From CADEEN01 sp963751775 (GTDB lineage Bacteria > Pseudomonadota > Gammaproteobacteria > Burkholderiales > Burkholderiaceae_C): a stretch of DNA of 64,000 bases. Below the pieces are notes generated by a model that saw nothing but the letters and a program-made list of their open reading frames with translations, made no database searches and was not told the origin of the DNA. Shown here piece by piece: positions 30,616-39,151 of the stretch (the stretch's first letter is position 1; the number at the start of each line of letters is the position of its first letter). The translations under genes were made by a program, and so were the position numbers. The stretch is taken from assembly GCA_963751775.1 (NCBI GenBank), contig CAVVVW010000032.1, positions 77,427 to 141,426 of the forward strand, in the 5' to 3' direction.

Positions 30616-30642
30616 GCGCGTTTGATTTTTCAGGGTTAACCC

Positions 30643-31069
30643 GTGGCGTTCGCACGCGCAACCGCAGTTTTGGCAGGGCGGTCATCGACAGCAACATCTC
30701 TACAAAAGTTAGGGCTTGCTTTCTGCCTTGCCTTTTCGCTGTTTGCGCCGGTACACGCTCGTGATCTGGCTGGCGCCGACGCAGTGGTGGCGCTGTCGGC
30801 CCTGCCGGACGAAGCGCGCCAGACCGAGCAGTTGATTCGAAGCGGCGGCCCGCTGGCATTATGAAAAGGACGGCGCCGTGTTCGGCAACCGCGAGCGCTT
30901 GCTGCCGCGCCAGGCCCGCGGCTATTACCGCGAATACACCGTCCCGACGCCGGGTTCACGCGACCGCGGCGCCCGGCGCATCGTTTGTGGTGGGCGCGAA
31001 GCGCGTGCCCCCGACACCTGTTACTACAGCGCCGACCACTACGCGAGCTTCAAACGCATCGTGCATTGA
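30643..31069 (+). CDS. Barnase/RNase Sa-type secreted ribonuclease, frameshifted
   Basis: Small secreted guanyl-specific ribonuclease of about 141 residues. GTG 30643 has AGGG seven bases upstream. A signal peptide is visible (KLGLAFCLAFSLFAPVHA), then LSALPDEARQTEQLIRSGGP. One surplus C near 30855 sends this frame to a TGA at once. The next frame resumes WHYEKDGAVFGNRERLLPRQ then ARGYYREYTVPTPGSRDRGA, CGGREARAPDTCYYSADHY and SFKRI, which carries the Glu, Arg and His active-site pattern of the family. As written, the mature enzyme is not made. It precedes the barstar gene by 56 bp, the usual enzyme/inhibitor pair. Confidence 0.82.
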
Positions 31070-31125
31070 ACCGGCAAGATTTCAGCGGCTCTTAATTCTT
31101 ACATTGACTCAGGAGGAACGCGACC

Positions 31126-31521
31126 ATGCTCTTGCAGACCGTCCGTCCGAATATCGTGCAGTCCATTCGCGCTTACCGCGTCGAGGACCTGATGCAGGCC
31201 GCGCACGAGGCCGGGCAACACTTTCTTTACGCCAACCTGGCCACTGCGCAGTCCAAGCAGGAGGTGCTCGACGGTATCGCCGAGGCGTTCACCTTTCCGG
31301 CGCACTTCGGCAAGAACCTCGATGCGCTGTACGACTGCATGACCGACCTGGTGCAGAAGGCCGGCGCGCAGCCGGGCTTCGTCGTCGTGCTCGAACAATT
31401 GCCCGACAACCCGCGCTTTGACCGCGAAACGCGCGAGCAGTTGCTCGATGCGTTTCGCGATGCGGCTGATTTCTGGGCCGAGCGAAAAGTACCCTTCAGG
31501 TGCTTTTATTCTTTTCAGTAG
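31126..31521 (+). CDS. Barstar-family ribonuclease inhibitor
   Basis: Intact 131-residue barstar-type protein. The core FTFPAHFGKNLDALYDCMTD, including the Tyr and Asp used by barstar to plug a barnase active site, is followed by GFVVVLEQLPDNPRFDRETR and DFWAERKVPFRCFYS. ATG 31126 has AGGAGG nine bases upstream, a strong ribosome-binding site. Family inhibitors act in the cytoplasm to neutralise unsecreted or incoming RNase. The pairing with the ribonuclease at 30643 is direct. The end overlaps an inverted repeat that may stop transcription. Confidence 0.88.
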   Translation: MLLQTVRPNIVQSIRAYRVEDLMQAAHEAGQHFLYANLATAQSKQEVLDGIAEAFTFPAHFGKNLDALYDCMTDLVQKAGAQPGFVVVLEQLPDNPRFDRETREQLLDAFRDAADFWAERKVPFRCFYSFQ

Positions 31522-31555
31522 CCCGCTCCCAGGAAATCGGGTCATGGGAGCGGGC
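31521..31555. terminator. Inverted repeat at the end of the barstar gene
   Basis: Perfect 11-bp arms GCCCGCTCCCA (31521-31531) and TGGGAGCGGGC (31545-31555) with a 13-nt loop, starting at the last base of the barstar stop codon. No U-tract follows on either strand, so this is a possible terminator or mRNA-end structure, not a certain one. Confidence 0.45.
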
Positions 31556-31562
31556 GGCAGAG

Positions 31563-31715
31563 GTGGCCCCCACGAGCAACACCGGCAGCGTCGCCGGCAG
31601 CAAGGCGAAGAACGCTGCAGCGGCCAAGGCCGCGGCGGCGAACGCCAGTTTCGGCATGAACATGCCCTTGATGAGCAGCGCGTTCGACACCGCGATGTGG
31701 CTCAACGCCGCCTGA
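31563..31715 (+). CDS. Possible small Ala-rich protein
   Basis: A 50-codon frame from GTG 31563, rich in Ala and Asn (KNAAAAKAAAANASFG) and ending MNMPLMSSAFDTAMWLNAA, with strong GC3 bias. No Shine-Dalgarno sequence is visible. The opposite strand also has an open frame (31705-31496) that looks like a short membrane or signal peptide, so strand choice is uncertain. I recognise neither. Confidence 0.25.
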   Translation: MAPTSNTGSVAGSKAKNAAAAKAAAANASFGMNMPLMSSAFDTAMWLNAA

Positions 31716-31762
31716 GCGTCTCGGGCACGGCAGAAGAAGGCGGCTGCGGCCGCCTTTTCTCT

Positions 31763-32254
31763 TCAGCCCAGGCTCGCCTTCAAGTAGTGCGCGCCGGCGA
31801 TCGGGTTGAAGTAGTACGGCGGAATCTCCTCGAATCCGAGGCTCGCGTACAGCTCGCGCGCAGCCTCCATCTCGTCGAGCGTGTCGAGCAGCATGGCCGA
31901 GTAACCGGCCTGAACGCCACGGTCGAGCAGGGCCTGTGCCAGCAGCCGGCCAAGGCCGAAGTGGCGATACGCCGGCCGAACGTAGAGCCTCTTCATCTCA
32001 CAGGCATTGGCATAGTCGGTGCCGTGCAGCGGACGCATCGCGCCGCAGCCGGCCACTTTGCCGTCCACCAGCGCCAGCAGCAACGCGCCCTGCGGCGACA
32101 CGTACTCGCCCGGCAGTGCCGCCAGTTCGGCGTCGAAATCCTGAAAACACAGATCGACGCCGAGGCTGTTCGCGTACTCGCGAAAGATCTCGCGAGTGGA
32201 CGCCAGCAAAGGCGGCGTGGCCGGTGTCAGCAGCTCGATGGCACGGCTCGTCAT
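31763..32254 (-). CDS. GNAT-family N-acetyltransferase
   Basis: 163-residue acetyltransferase from ATG 32254 (MTSRAIELLTPAT). The acetyl-CoA loop is RLYVRPAYRHFGLGRLLAQAL (family consensus R/Q-x-x-G-x-G/A), followed by LLDTLDEMEAARELYASLGF and EIPPYYFNPIAGAHYLKASL, a pattern common in small cytoplasmic GNATs. Its start overlaps the stop of the cytochrome b561 gene by four bases (ATGA), so translation is probably coupled. The acceptor substrate is unknown. Confidence 0.85.
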   Translation of the reverse strand: MTSRAIELLTPATPPLLASTREIFREYANSLGVDLCFQDFDAELAALPGEYVSPQGALLLALVDGKVAGCGAMRPLHGTDYANACEMKRLYVRPAYRHFGLGRLLAQALLDRGVQAGYSAMLLDTLDEMEAARELYASLGFEEIPPYYFNPIAGAHYLKASLG

Positions 32255-32949
32255 GGCGTATCCTGGCTGCCGACCCACCAGGCCAGCGCCAAGGCGACCG
32301 CAAAGACCGCCAAAGCATGCAGGCGCCGACGGCCGTCATCGGCCGACGCGGGCGTGCCGGCGGGCACCATCTTGTCGCCATGGATCATTGGCGCAATCAG
32401 GTTGCGCCGCCGGCGCCAAAGGTAGTACAGCAAAGCCGCGACGTGTAAGAACATCAACACGATCAGCAGTGGCTTGCCGACATGTTTGTGCCAGGCACTG
32501 CCCGCACCGGCAATGGCCGTAGACACGAAGCGATTGAGCGGGCCGTTGGTCGCGATTTCGTCGTCGGCCACCAGGCCCGTGGCCACCTGCGCGGCCAGCA
32601 AGCCCAGTAGCGCCCACACCGACAAGGCACCGAGGGGACTGTGGCCAATCTGATGGCGCCCGTCCGGACCGGATTGGCCACGCAACTGGGCCACGACGCT
32701 GCGCGGGCCGTATGTGAACGATGAGAATCGCGACCAATGGCCACCGATGAAGCCCCAGATCAGGCGAAAAGCAAGCAGCGCCAGCACCAGCAAGCCCAGG
32801 CGAAGGTGCCAGACCATGGCACTACCGCCGCATTGACCGGTCAGCACCGACGCGATCACCGTCAAGGCCAACACCCAATGAAAGAGTCGCGTCGGCAAAT
32901 CCCAAACGCGAACGGCTTGCGCAGGGGGTTCATCGGTCATGGAACTCAT
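32251..32949 (-). CDS. Cytochrome b561-type membrane protein
   Basis: 232-residue di-haem membrane cytochrome of the bacterial b561 type. It starts VWDLPTRLFHWVLALTVIAS (first haem-ligand His in LFHW), then MVWHLRLGLLVLALLAFRLI (second His), GALSVWALLGLLAAQVATGL and WHKHVGKPLLIVLMFLHVAA (further His), with about five membrane helices in all. Such proteins pass electrons between quinol and periplasmic c-type cytochromes. It is divergent from a cytochrome c' gene, a frequent pairing. ATG 32949 or 32940 can be the start; neither has a good ribosome-binding site. Confidence 0.88.
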   Translation of the reverse strand: MSSMTDEPPAQAVRVWDLPTRLFHWVLALTVIASVLTGQCGGSAMVWHLRLGLLVLALLAFRLIWGFIGGHWSRFSSFTYGPRSVVAQLRGQSGPDGRHQIGHSPLGALSVWALLGLLAAQVATGLVADDEIATNGPLNRFVSTAIAGAGSAWHKHVGKPLLIVLMFLHVAALLYYLWRRRRNLIAPMIHGDKMVPAGTPASADDGRRRLHALAVFAVALALAWWVGSQDTP

Positions 32950-33145
32950 CGGTCGAAGGTCGGTACTTTGCGGCGGGCGGTAACGATAACGCGGCGGCGC
33001 GATCCGTGCCTACGGCCAAACCCCGCGTTCGACGCGGCTCAGGCAAGGAATTGCAGGCCGCGCTCGTACACTGGCAATGCGTTGTCCTGCGCCCGTTGCG
33101 CTTTGTGGTGCGCAGCCCCTGTTCCACCCCACCCAAGGAGTTCGA

Positions 33146-33622
33146 ATGTTGTCGACGAGTTTCCGTCCCAAGCTGATCGCCATTGCGCTCGCGATTGTCG
33201 CTACGCTGGTAGCACTGCCCGCGGCGGCGCAGTTTCGCAACGCCGACGCGGCGATCAAGTTCCGCCAAAGTGCGATGTACCTGCAAAACAATCACATGGC
33301 GCGCCTGTTCGCCATGATCAACGGCCAGGTGCCATTCGACGCCAAGGTGGCGGCAGAGAACATCGAGATCGTCGCGTTGCTCAACAGCCGCGTGCAGTTT
33401 GCCGCCTTCATCGAGGGCAGTGACAAAGGCAACACACGGGCCAAGCCGGAAATCTGGGCCGAGAAGGACAAGTTTGCCGCACGGGTCGCCAAGAGTCAGG
33501 AAGACGTGCTCAAGCTCGTTGCGGCGGGCAAGACCGGCAGTCTCGACCAGATCAAGGCCGCCGCCGGCGCCGTCGGCGAGAGCTGCAAGGCCTGCCACGA
33601 CGCGTACCAGAAGCCACAATAG
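33146..33622 (+). CDS. Cytochrome c' (c556-type), periplasmic
   Basis: 158-residue secreted cytochrome. The signal peptide is LIAIALAIVATLVALPAAAQ, with cleavage likely after AAAQ. The four-helix bundle follows (AIKFRQSAMYLQNNHMARLF), and the haem site SCKACHDAYQ lies near the C-terminus, as in cytochromes c'. A Met in the first helix may serve as the sixth ligand, as in c556. AAGGAG lies four bases before ATG 33146. Family members bind NO or act as small electron carriers. It is divergent from the b561 gene, which may be its electron donor. Confidence 0.9.
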   Translation: MLSTSFRPKLIAIALAIVATLVALPAAAQFRNADAAIKFRQSAMYLQNNHMARLFAMINGQVPFDAKVAAENIEIVALLNSRVQFAAFIEGSDKGNTRAKPEIWAEKDKFAARVAKSQEDVLKLVAAGKTGSLDQIKAAAGAVGESCKACHDAYQKPQ

Positions 33623-33644
33623 AGTGCCTTCGATTGCACGCACA

Positions 33645-34361
33645 TTAAGTGGCAAAGCCGAGCACGACCCTTCGGGTCATTGCGGACTTCTTCTCGATCT
33701 TCGTGACCAGCACGGCGCCGATCTCGGCTGTATTCGCCACGTGGGTGCCGCCGCAAGGCTGCAGATCGACGCCCTCGATCTCGAGTACGCGCACGCGCCC
33801 TAGCCCGCGCGGCGGCTGCACGCTCATGCTGCGCACGAGTCCCGGGTTGGCATCGAGTTCAGCCTCGGTGATCCAGCGCTGAAGCACGGGGTGGGCCTCG
33901 GCCACCAGGCGGGCGATGCCGGCGCTGAGTGTCTCCTTGTCGAGAGGCTCGAGCATGTGGAAGTCGAGTCGCGCATAGTCGGCCGTGATCGAGCAGCCGT
34001 CGACCGGGTGCGGCACCAACGCGCACAGCAGGTGCGTCGCGCTGTGAAAGCGCATGTGGCGATGCCGACGGGCCCAGTCGATCTGCGCGGTCACCGGCGT
34101 ACCCGGCAACAACAGCGACAGGTCGGCATCGGGTGCCAGCAGGTGCAGCACGGCGCCCGGTTGTTGCTTGCTCTTGCGCGTGTCCGTGACGGCCAGCCGC
34201 CGCCCATCGTCCAGCAACAACGCGCCGGCGTCGCCCGCCTGCCCGCCGCCCAGCGGGTAGAACACGGTTCGATCCAGGATCACGCCGCCCTCGGCCAAGG
34301 CCAGCACACTGGCCCGGCACTCGCGCAGCGTGGCGTCGTCGCGAAACAGCTCTTCGGTCAT
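33645..34361 (-). CDS. AlaX-type alanyl-tRNA editing protein
   Basis: 238-residue free-standing editing domain that hydrolyses Ser-tRNA(Ala) (and in some members Gly-tRNA(Ala)). It shows TVFYPLGGGQAGDAG, HMRFHSATHLLCAL (zinc HxxxH) and LQPCGGTHVANTAEIG (zinc CxxxH), as in the AlaRS editing domain. ATG 34361 overlaps the stop of the threonine-dehydratase-like gene (ATGA), with AAAGG upstream, so the two are probably coupled. The overlap with a Ser/Thr-consuming enzyme is suggestive, because both would counter serine misincorporation. Confidence 0.9.
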   Translation of the reverse strand: MTEELFRDDATLRECRASVLALAEGGVILDRTVFYPLGGGQAGDAGALLLDDGRRLAVTDTRKSKQQPGAVLHLLAPDADLSLLLPGTPVTAQIDWARRHRHMRFHSATHLLCALVPHPVDGCSITADYARLDFHMLEPLDKETLSAGIARLVAEAHPVLQRWITEAELDANPGLVRSMSVQPPRGLGRVRVLEIEGVDLQPCGGTHVANTAEIGAVLVTKIEKKSAMTRRVVLGFAT

Positions 34362-35335
34362 CGCCACCCTTTGCCTTCATCGCCTGCCAGCACGCGTGCA
34401 AACAGTTCGCGATCGACGTTGCCGCCGCACAGCGTGACGCCGACAGCCTTCGCGCGCCAGCGCTCGCGCTGCTGCATGGCCGCCGCCAGTGATGCTGCAC
34501 CCGCGCCTTCGGCCGCATTGTGCGTGTCAGAAAACAGCGCCCGCATCGCCGCCGCAACCTCGTCGTCCGTCACGGCCACGATGTCGTCGACCTCTCGCCG
34601 TATCCAGGCCAAGGGTTCTTCGTCAGGCACGCGGCAGGCCATGCCGTCGGCCAATACGGTACTCACCGGGGCCTCGACGCTGCGGCCGAGGACAAACGAT
34701 TCGAGATAGGCGCGGGCATGCGCCGAGACCACGCCGACGATGCGCGTCGTCGCGCCGGTGTATGCGCGTGCCGCGATGCAGGCACAAATGCCCGAGCCCT
34801 GACCCACCGGTACGAATACCACCGCCGGTTGCACGGCACGGAAGAATTCGACCCAGTAGCTGGCCACGCCACGCACCAGGTCACGGTGAAACGACGGCAC
34901 GAAGTGCAGCCCGAGTTCGCCGGCGATCTTCGCCGCATGCTCGCGTGACTGCTGGAAGTCGCTGCCATGCTCGATCAGCTCGGCGCCCAGCGCGCGCATC
35001 GCAGCGTTCTTCTCCACCGAGTTGCCGTGCGGCACGACGATGGTCGCGCCCAGGCCGTGCCGCCGCGCTGCGAAGGCGATCGATTGCCCGTGGTTGCCGC
35101 GCGTGGCGCTGATCACACCGCGACAACCCGGTTCGCGCTGCACGAGGCCCTGCAGGTAGACCAGCCCGCCGCGCAGCTTGAACGCGCCGAGCGGCGTGTG
35201 GTTCTCGTGCTTGACCCAGACTTCGGCACCGAGCCGAGCGTGCAGCAAGGGCCAGGCGTACTGCGGCGTCGGCGGCATCGCCGCATAGACGATGCGTTGT
35301 GCGGCTTCGATTTCGTCGGCGCTGAAAGGCTGCAT
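34358..35335 (-). CDS. Threonine/serine dehydratase-like PLP enzyme
   Basis: 325-residue fold-type II PLP enzyme with catabolic threonine dehydratase features: VKHENHTPLGAFKLRGG (PLP-binding Lys in FKLRGG), SATRGNHGQSIAFAA (phosphate-side SxxxGNHG), GATIVVPHGNSVEKNAAMRA, VPVGQGSGICACIAA (glycine loop) and VTLCGGNVDRELF (Ser/Cys-Gly-Gly-N end). There is no ACT regulatory domain, so it is the short catabolic or racemase-like form. It is 6 bp after a VOC gene and overlaps alaX. It probably removes Thr or Ser to 2-keto acids; hydroxy-aspartate or other beta-hydroxy amino acids are also possible. Confidence 0.87.
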   Translation of the reverse strand: MQPFSADEIEAAQRIVYAAMPPTPQYAWPLLHARLGAEVWVKHENHTPLGAFKLRGGLVYLQGLVQREPGCRGVISATRGNHGQSIAFAARRHGLGATIVVPHGNSVEKNAAMRALGAELIEHGSDFQQSREHAAKIAGELGLHFVPSFHRDLVRGVASYWVEFFRAVQPAVVFVPVGQGSGICACIAARAYTGATTRIVGVVSAHARAYLESFVLGRSVEAPVSTVLADGMACRVPDEEPLAWIRREVDDIVAVTDDEVAAAMRALFSDTHNAAEGAGAASLAAAMQQRERWRAKAVGVTLCGGNVDRELFARVLAGDEGKGWR

Positions 35336-35341
35336 GGCGGG

Positions 35342-35992
35342 TCAATCCGAGCACAGTGTGACAGGGCCACGCGGCGTGTCGAAAACCGCGCTGAGTGCCG
35401 GACCCGGACCTGCAGCGACGTCGATGCCCGGCAGGCCCAGCACCTGCGAGATCGTTGGCGGCAGGCCGCGCAGCGCCAACGCCCGCAGCGTGACACCGCA
35501 GGTCGGCATCGTCGATGTCGGGTGTGGTGTGCGGCCCCAATCGATCAGCGTCGGCAGCGCCCCGCCGGCGAGCAGCTGACCATCGTCGCGCACGGTGAGT
35601 CGCCATTCCAGCCGGCCTTGCGGCGTGTCGCGCGACGCGGCGATGGCCGGGCCGAGGTCAAAGCCCGCCACACGCAAGGCCGCGGCCTGCGAGTCGACGG
35701 CCGTACTGCGGGCCACGAAGTGCCGCAGCCGCGGCCCGGCACCGGGATCGATCGTGTCCAGACCAAACCAGCGCGCCCGGCCTGGCGGCGGCGCTGCCGG
35801 ATCGATCGCGAGGATTTCGAAGAAGACTTGCGGGAAGCGCTCGCTGCCGACGTTGAACAGCCGGTTGTGCGTGCCCATCAGTGCGTGCGCACCGCCCGGT
35901 CCCGGCGTGACGCCCAGCACAGCCTCGCACCATTGCACGCCCTGTGCCAGTGTCGGGGCGATGACGACCAGGTGGTCGAGCGCGGCCTGCAT
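35342..35992 (-). CDS. Glyoxalase-like VOC-domain protein
   Basis: 216-residue protein from ATG 35992 (MQAALDHLVVIAPTLAQGVQ). It has the single-chain glyoxalase-like pattern: DHLVVIAPTL at the start, WCEAVLGVTPGPGGAHALMG, THNRLFNVG, FFEILAIDP (metal-ligand Glu) and a second half ending FDTPRGPVTLCSD. The family binds divalent metal but is catalytically diverse, and many members have no known function. It lies 35 bp after the PhzF gene in the amino-acid-related operon. The frame upstream of 35992 is open but shows no conserved sequence. Confidence 0.78.
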   Translation of the reverse strand: MQAALDHLVVIAPTLAQGVQWCEAVLGVTPGPGGAHALMGTHNRLFNVGSERFPQVFFEILAIDPAAPPPGRARWFGLDTIDPGAGPRLRHFVARSTAVDSQAAALRVAGFDLGPAIAASRDTPQGRLEWRLTVRDDGQLLAGGALPTLIDWGRTPHPTSTMPTCGVTLRALALRGLPPTISQVLGLPGIDVAAGPGPALSAVFDTPRGPVTLCSD

Positions 35993-36027
35993 CGTGCGAG
36001 TGTCGCGCGCGCGCGCGTGCGGCGCGG

Positions 36028-36912
36028 TCAAAGCGCCACCGTTCCCTGCACCACGGCCACGCAGTCGCCGCCGATCCAGATCTCCTGCCCTTCCTTCGCC
36101 ACGTGCACGCGGCCGGCGCGCCCGAGCGCGGCCCCCTGCGCGGCCACGTAACGCGGCGGCGCAAGGCCGTCGCCGATCAGCCACTGCGCCAGGGCCGCGT
36201 TCAGGCTGCCGGTGACCGGGTCCTCGGCCAGCACGCCGCCGGGCGCCGGAAAGAAGGCGCGCACTTCGAATGCGGGCTCGGCGCCCGCACCGTACGCCGC
36301 AACGACGCCGACCTTGCCGGGCGCTTCGCACGGGCCGACCACGCCGATCTCCAGCGCACTCTCGCTGGCAAACCGCGGCCGCAAGGCCAGCACCTCGCCG
36401 GCCGAGGCCAGCATCACCGCCTTCCAGCCGGGACCGTTGTCGCAGTGCTGGTGGGCCACGATGGCCGAGCGCGGTACCTGCAGGAAGCCTGCAATGCGCT
36501 CTACCGTGGCGTCGTCGAGCGGCCCGCTGCGCCGCCGTGGTGGTGCCGCAAACGCCAGCCGGGTACCTTCACGCCGGATGCGCACGAGGCCGACGCCGCA
36601 TTGCTGCACCACCTCACCGGCCGAATGCGGCCGACCGCCGGCGGCCAGCCAAGAGTGGCAGCTGCCCAGCGTCGGATGGCCGGCGAACGGCAACTCGACC
36701 GTCGGCGTGAAGATGCGCACGCGATAGTCCGCACCCGGCTCGGTGGGTGCGAGCAGGAAGGTGGTCTCCGACAGATTGGTCCAGCGCGCGAAGGCCGCCA
36801 TGCGCTCGTCGCTCAAACCGTCGGCGCCGTGGACGACGGCCAGCGCATTACCCAGCAGCGCGCGGTCGGTGAAGACGTCGACCTGGGTGAAGCGCCGCTC
36901 GCCGGCGGTCAC
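36028..36912 (-). CDS. PhzF-family isomerase/epimerase-like protein
   Basis: 294-residue PhzF fold protein with two matching halves. Landmarks are FTQVDVFTDRALLGNALAVV, RWTNLSETTFLL (catalytic Glu region), VRIFTPTVELPFAGHPTLGS (the most conserved PhzF block), VRAFFPAPGGVLAEDPVTGS and LNAALAQWLI. The family includes PhzF (phenazine synthesis), diaminopimelate-epimerase-like proteins and trans-hydroxyproline-related isomerases. The GTG start at 36912 overlaps the aminotransferase stop by four bases (GTGA). Linkage to an aminotransferase and a threonine dehydratase suggests amino-acid isomerisation, not phenazine synthesis. Confidence 0.88.
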   Translation of the reverse strand: MTAGERRFTQVDVFTDRALLGNALAVVHGADGLSDERMAAFARWTNLSETTFLLAPTEPGADYRVRIFTPTVELPFAGHPTLGSCHSWLAAGGRPHSAGEVVQQCGVGLVRIRREGTRLAFAAPPRRRSGPLDDATVERIAGFLQVPRSAIVAHQHCDNGPGWKAVMLASAGEVLALRPRFASESALEIGVVGPCEAPGKVGVVAAYGAGAEPAFEVRAFFPAPGGVLAEDPVTGSLNAALAQWLIGDGLAPPRYVAAQGAALGRAGRVHVAKEGQEIWIGGDCVAVVQGTVAL

Positions 36913-38105
36913 TGCAGTGCCTCCGCGTGGCGCAGCACCGCCGCCAGTGCAACGATGCCGGCCTCAATCTTGTCTGCCGCCACGGTGACGAAGCTCAGGC
37001 GCAGCGTATTGCGCCGTGGCGCGGAAGCAAAGAATGGTTCGCCCGGGACGAAGGCCATGCCGGCCTCGACGGCCTGCGGCAGCAGTGCCATCGCGTCGAG
37101 CCCGGCGGGCAACTCGAGCCAGAAGAACATGCCACCAACCGGCCGCTGCCACGTCGCCATGCCCGAAAGATGGTTTTCGAGCGCCACCTGCATCGCGTCG
37201 CGCTGCGCCTTGTAGCGCTCGCGGATGGTCGGCACATGCGAGTCGAGCAGGCCGTTGCGGATCACCTCGTAGACGATGCGCTGGTTGAAGATCGAGGTGT
37301 GCAGATCGGCCGCCTGCTTGGCCTGCAGCAGTTTCGGATACAGCGCCGGAGGCGCCACCACGTAGCCCAGGCGCAAGCCCGGCGACAGCACCTTGGAAAA
37401 CGAACCGAGGTAGAGCACACCCTCGGGCCAGCGCGCGGCCAGCGGCGGCGGTGGCGGCGCGTCGTACCAGAGGTCACCATAGGGGTTGTCCTCGAGCAGC
37501 GGCAGCCCGGCACTGCGTGCAGCAGCTACCAGCGCCGCGCGTCGCGCCTCGGTGTAGACATGGCCGGTCGGGTTCTGGAAGTTGGGCAGCAGGTAGGCGA
37601 AACGCGCCCCGGGCGCTGCCGCGGCCAGCGCGGCGGGCAATGGGCCCTCATGATCGGACGCCAGCGCCTGCACCTCGGGCTCGTAGGGCGCGAAAGCCTG
37701 CAGCGCGCCGAGGTAGGTCGGCGTCTCGACCAGCACCCGCGAACCCACATCGAGCAGCACCTTGGCCGCGAGGTCCAGCCCCTGTTGCGAGCCAGTGGTG
37801 ATCAGTACCTGGTCGGCGTGCACGGGCATGCCGTGCTGCCGATCCAGATGCGAGGCGACCCACTCGCGCAGCGGCGCATAGCCTTCGCTGGCAGCGTACT
37901 GCAGCGCCTCGCGCGGCGCTTCGCGCAGCACCTTCTCGCTCGCGTCGCGAACGGCCTGCACCGGAAACGTGTCGGCCGATGGCAGGCCGCCGGCGAGCGA
38001 GACGATGCCCGGCCGCTCGGTGACCTTGAGGATCTCGCGGATGACCGACGGGTTCATGCGCTCGGCGCGACGGGCCAGCGTGAACGGTTGTGGGCGGATG
38101 TTCAT
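36909..38105 (-). CDS. PLP-dependent aminotransferase (class I/II, 2-aminoadipate transaminase-like)
   Basis: 398-residue fold-type I aminotransferase. Key pieces are VSLAGGLPSADTFPVQAV, ALQYAASEGYAPLREWVASH, LITTGSQQGLDLAAKVLL, VETPTYLGALQAF, LLPNFQNPTGHVYTEARRAA, LLEDNPYGDLWYD, YLGSFSKVLSPGLRLGYVV (PLP Lys) and GGMFFWLELPAGLDAMALLP. It resembles LysN/ARO8-like enzymes, which take aromatic or 2-aminoadipate donors. ATG 38105 begins MNIRPQPFTLARRAERM. It heads the leftward operon aminotransferase-phzF-VOC-dehydratase-alaX. The donor amino acid is not predictable. Confidence 0.88.
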   Translation of the reverse strand: MNIRPQPFTLARRAERMNPSVIREILKVTERPGIVSLAGGLPSADTFPVQAVRDASEKVLREAPREALQYAASEGYAPLREWVASHLDRQHGMPVHADQVLITTGSQQGLDLAAKVLLDVGSRVLVETPTYLGALQAFAPYEPEVQALASDHEGPLPAALAAAAPGARFAYLLPNFQNPTGHVYTEARRAALVAAARSAGLPLLEDNPYGDLWYDAPPPPPLAARWPEGVLYLGSFSKVLSPGLRLGYVVAPPALYPKLLQAKQAADLHTSIFNQRIVYEVIRNGLLDSHVPTIRERYKAQRDAMQVALENHLSGMATWQRPVGGMFFWLELPAGLDAMALLPQAVEAGMAFVPGEPFFASAPRRNTLRLSFVTVAADKIEAGIVALAAVLRHAEALQ

Positions 38106-38167
38106 GGTCTCTGACTCCTCGCGTTGCCAGGTCGGCCCTGGCGTGATTGTCGATCGGCTCGCGCGTG

Positions 38168-39133
38168 TCAAGCCGCCGGCCGCAGCGGCATGTGCTTGCC
38201 GACGAACACCACCGCCATGACCAGCAGCGCGAAGACCACGGTCATGGCGTCGAGCCGCTCGCCCAGCACCGGCACGGCGAACAAGAGCGCCAGGAAGGGT
38301 TGCAGCAACTGCACCTGGCTGACACGCAGCACGCCGCCCAGCGCCAGGCCGCGGTACCAGGCGAAGAAGCCGAGCCACATCGAAAACAGCGTGACATAGG
38401 CCAGGCCGACCCAGGCGGACAAGCGCACCGCGCCTGCCGCTGCCGGCCAGGTGGCCAGCATCGCCGGCAGCGTCAGCGGCAGCGACATTACCAGCACCCA
38501 GCAGATCACCTGCTCGGCGGGCAGCCTGGTCGAGACCTGCGCGCCGGCAACGTAGCCGATCGACGCACTGGCCACCGCCAGCAGCAGCAGGCCGTCGTCC
38601 GCGCTCATGCCACCCTGGCCGCGTTGAACCGCGAAGGCCAGCACCAGCGCACAGCCGGTCAGCGCACAGAGCCAGAAGCCGATCGATGCGCGCTGACGCA
38701 GCCACAGCGCCGCAGCCATCGCCGTGCCCAGCGGCAACACGCCGGTGATCACGGCCGCGTGCATGGCGTCGACATGGCGCAGCGCAAGCGCCAGGAACAG
38801 CGGAAAGCCCAGCACCGTGCCGAGTGCACAGATCGCCAGCAGGCGCCAGTGCTCGCGCGCCGGCCGCGCGGCGCCGACCCAGCGCAGGTAGGCCAGGCTC
38901 AGCAACCCGGCCAGGCCGGCGCGACCGGCGGTGACGAAAGCAGGGGGCAGTTGCGCGTCGGTGGCATCGCCGACCGCCAGCCGGGTCATCGGCAGCGTCA
39001 TCGCGAAGATGACCACGCCGAGCAGGCCCAGTGCCAGCCCGCGCGAGCGATCGCGGGCGCCGTTCGCGGGCGCGGCAGCGAGCGTGTCCATGCGGCCATG
39101 GCGCGGCACGGCGGTGGATTCGGCGAGCGTCAT
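38168..39133 (-). CDS. EamA/DMT-superfamily transporter (RhaT-like permease)
   Basis: 321-residue drug/metabolite transporter with about ten membrane helices in two EamA repeats: GLALGLLGVVIFAMTLPMTR through AAVITGVLPLGTAMAAALWL, then LLLLAVASASIGYVAGAQV through VQLLQPFLALLFAVPVLGER and VVFALLVMAVVFVGKHM. Family members often export amino acids or other metabolites. It is divergent from a MocR regulator (88 bp apart), so it is the likely target of that regulator. The aminotransferase operon lies just downstream on the same strand. Confidence 0.87.
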   Translation of the reverse strand: MTLAESTAVPRHGRMDTLAAAPANGARDRSRGLALGLLGVVIFAMTLPMTRLAVGDATDAQLPPAFVTAGRAGLAGLLSLAYLRWVGAARPAREHWRLLAICALGTVLGFPLFLALALRHVDAMHAAVITGVLPLGTAMAAALWLRQRASIGFWLCALTGCALVLAFAVQRGQGGMSADDGLLLLAVASASIGYVAGAQVSTRLPAEQVICWVLVMSLPLTLPAMLATWPAAAGAVRLSAWVGLAYVTLFSMWLGFFAWYRGLALGGVLRVSQVQLLQPFLALLFAVPVLGERLDAMTVVFALLVMAVVFVGKHMPLRPAA

Positions 39134-39151
39134 GCGGCCAGTCTAGCGTCG

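Noticed and set aside
31496..31705. Minus-strand 69-codon frame with a hydrophobic, signal-like N-terminus
   Set aside because: Overlaps the alternative small plus-strand frame, the end of barstar and the inverted repeat. There is no good ribosome-binding site, so I could not choose between strands with confidence.
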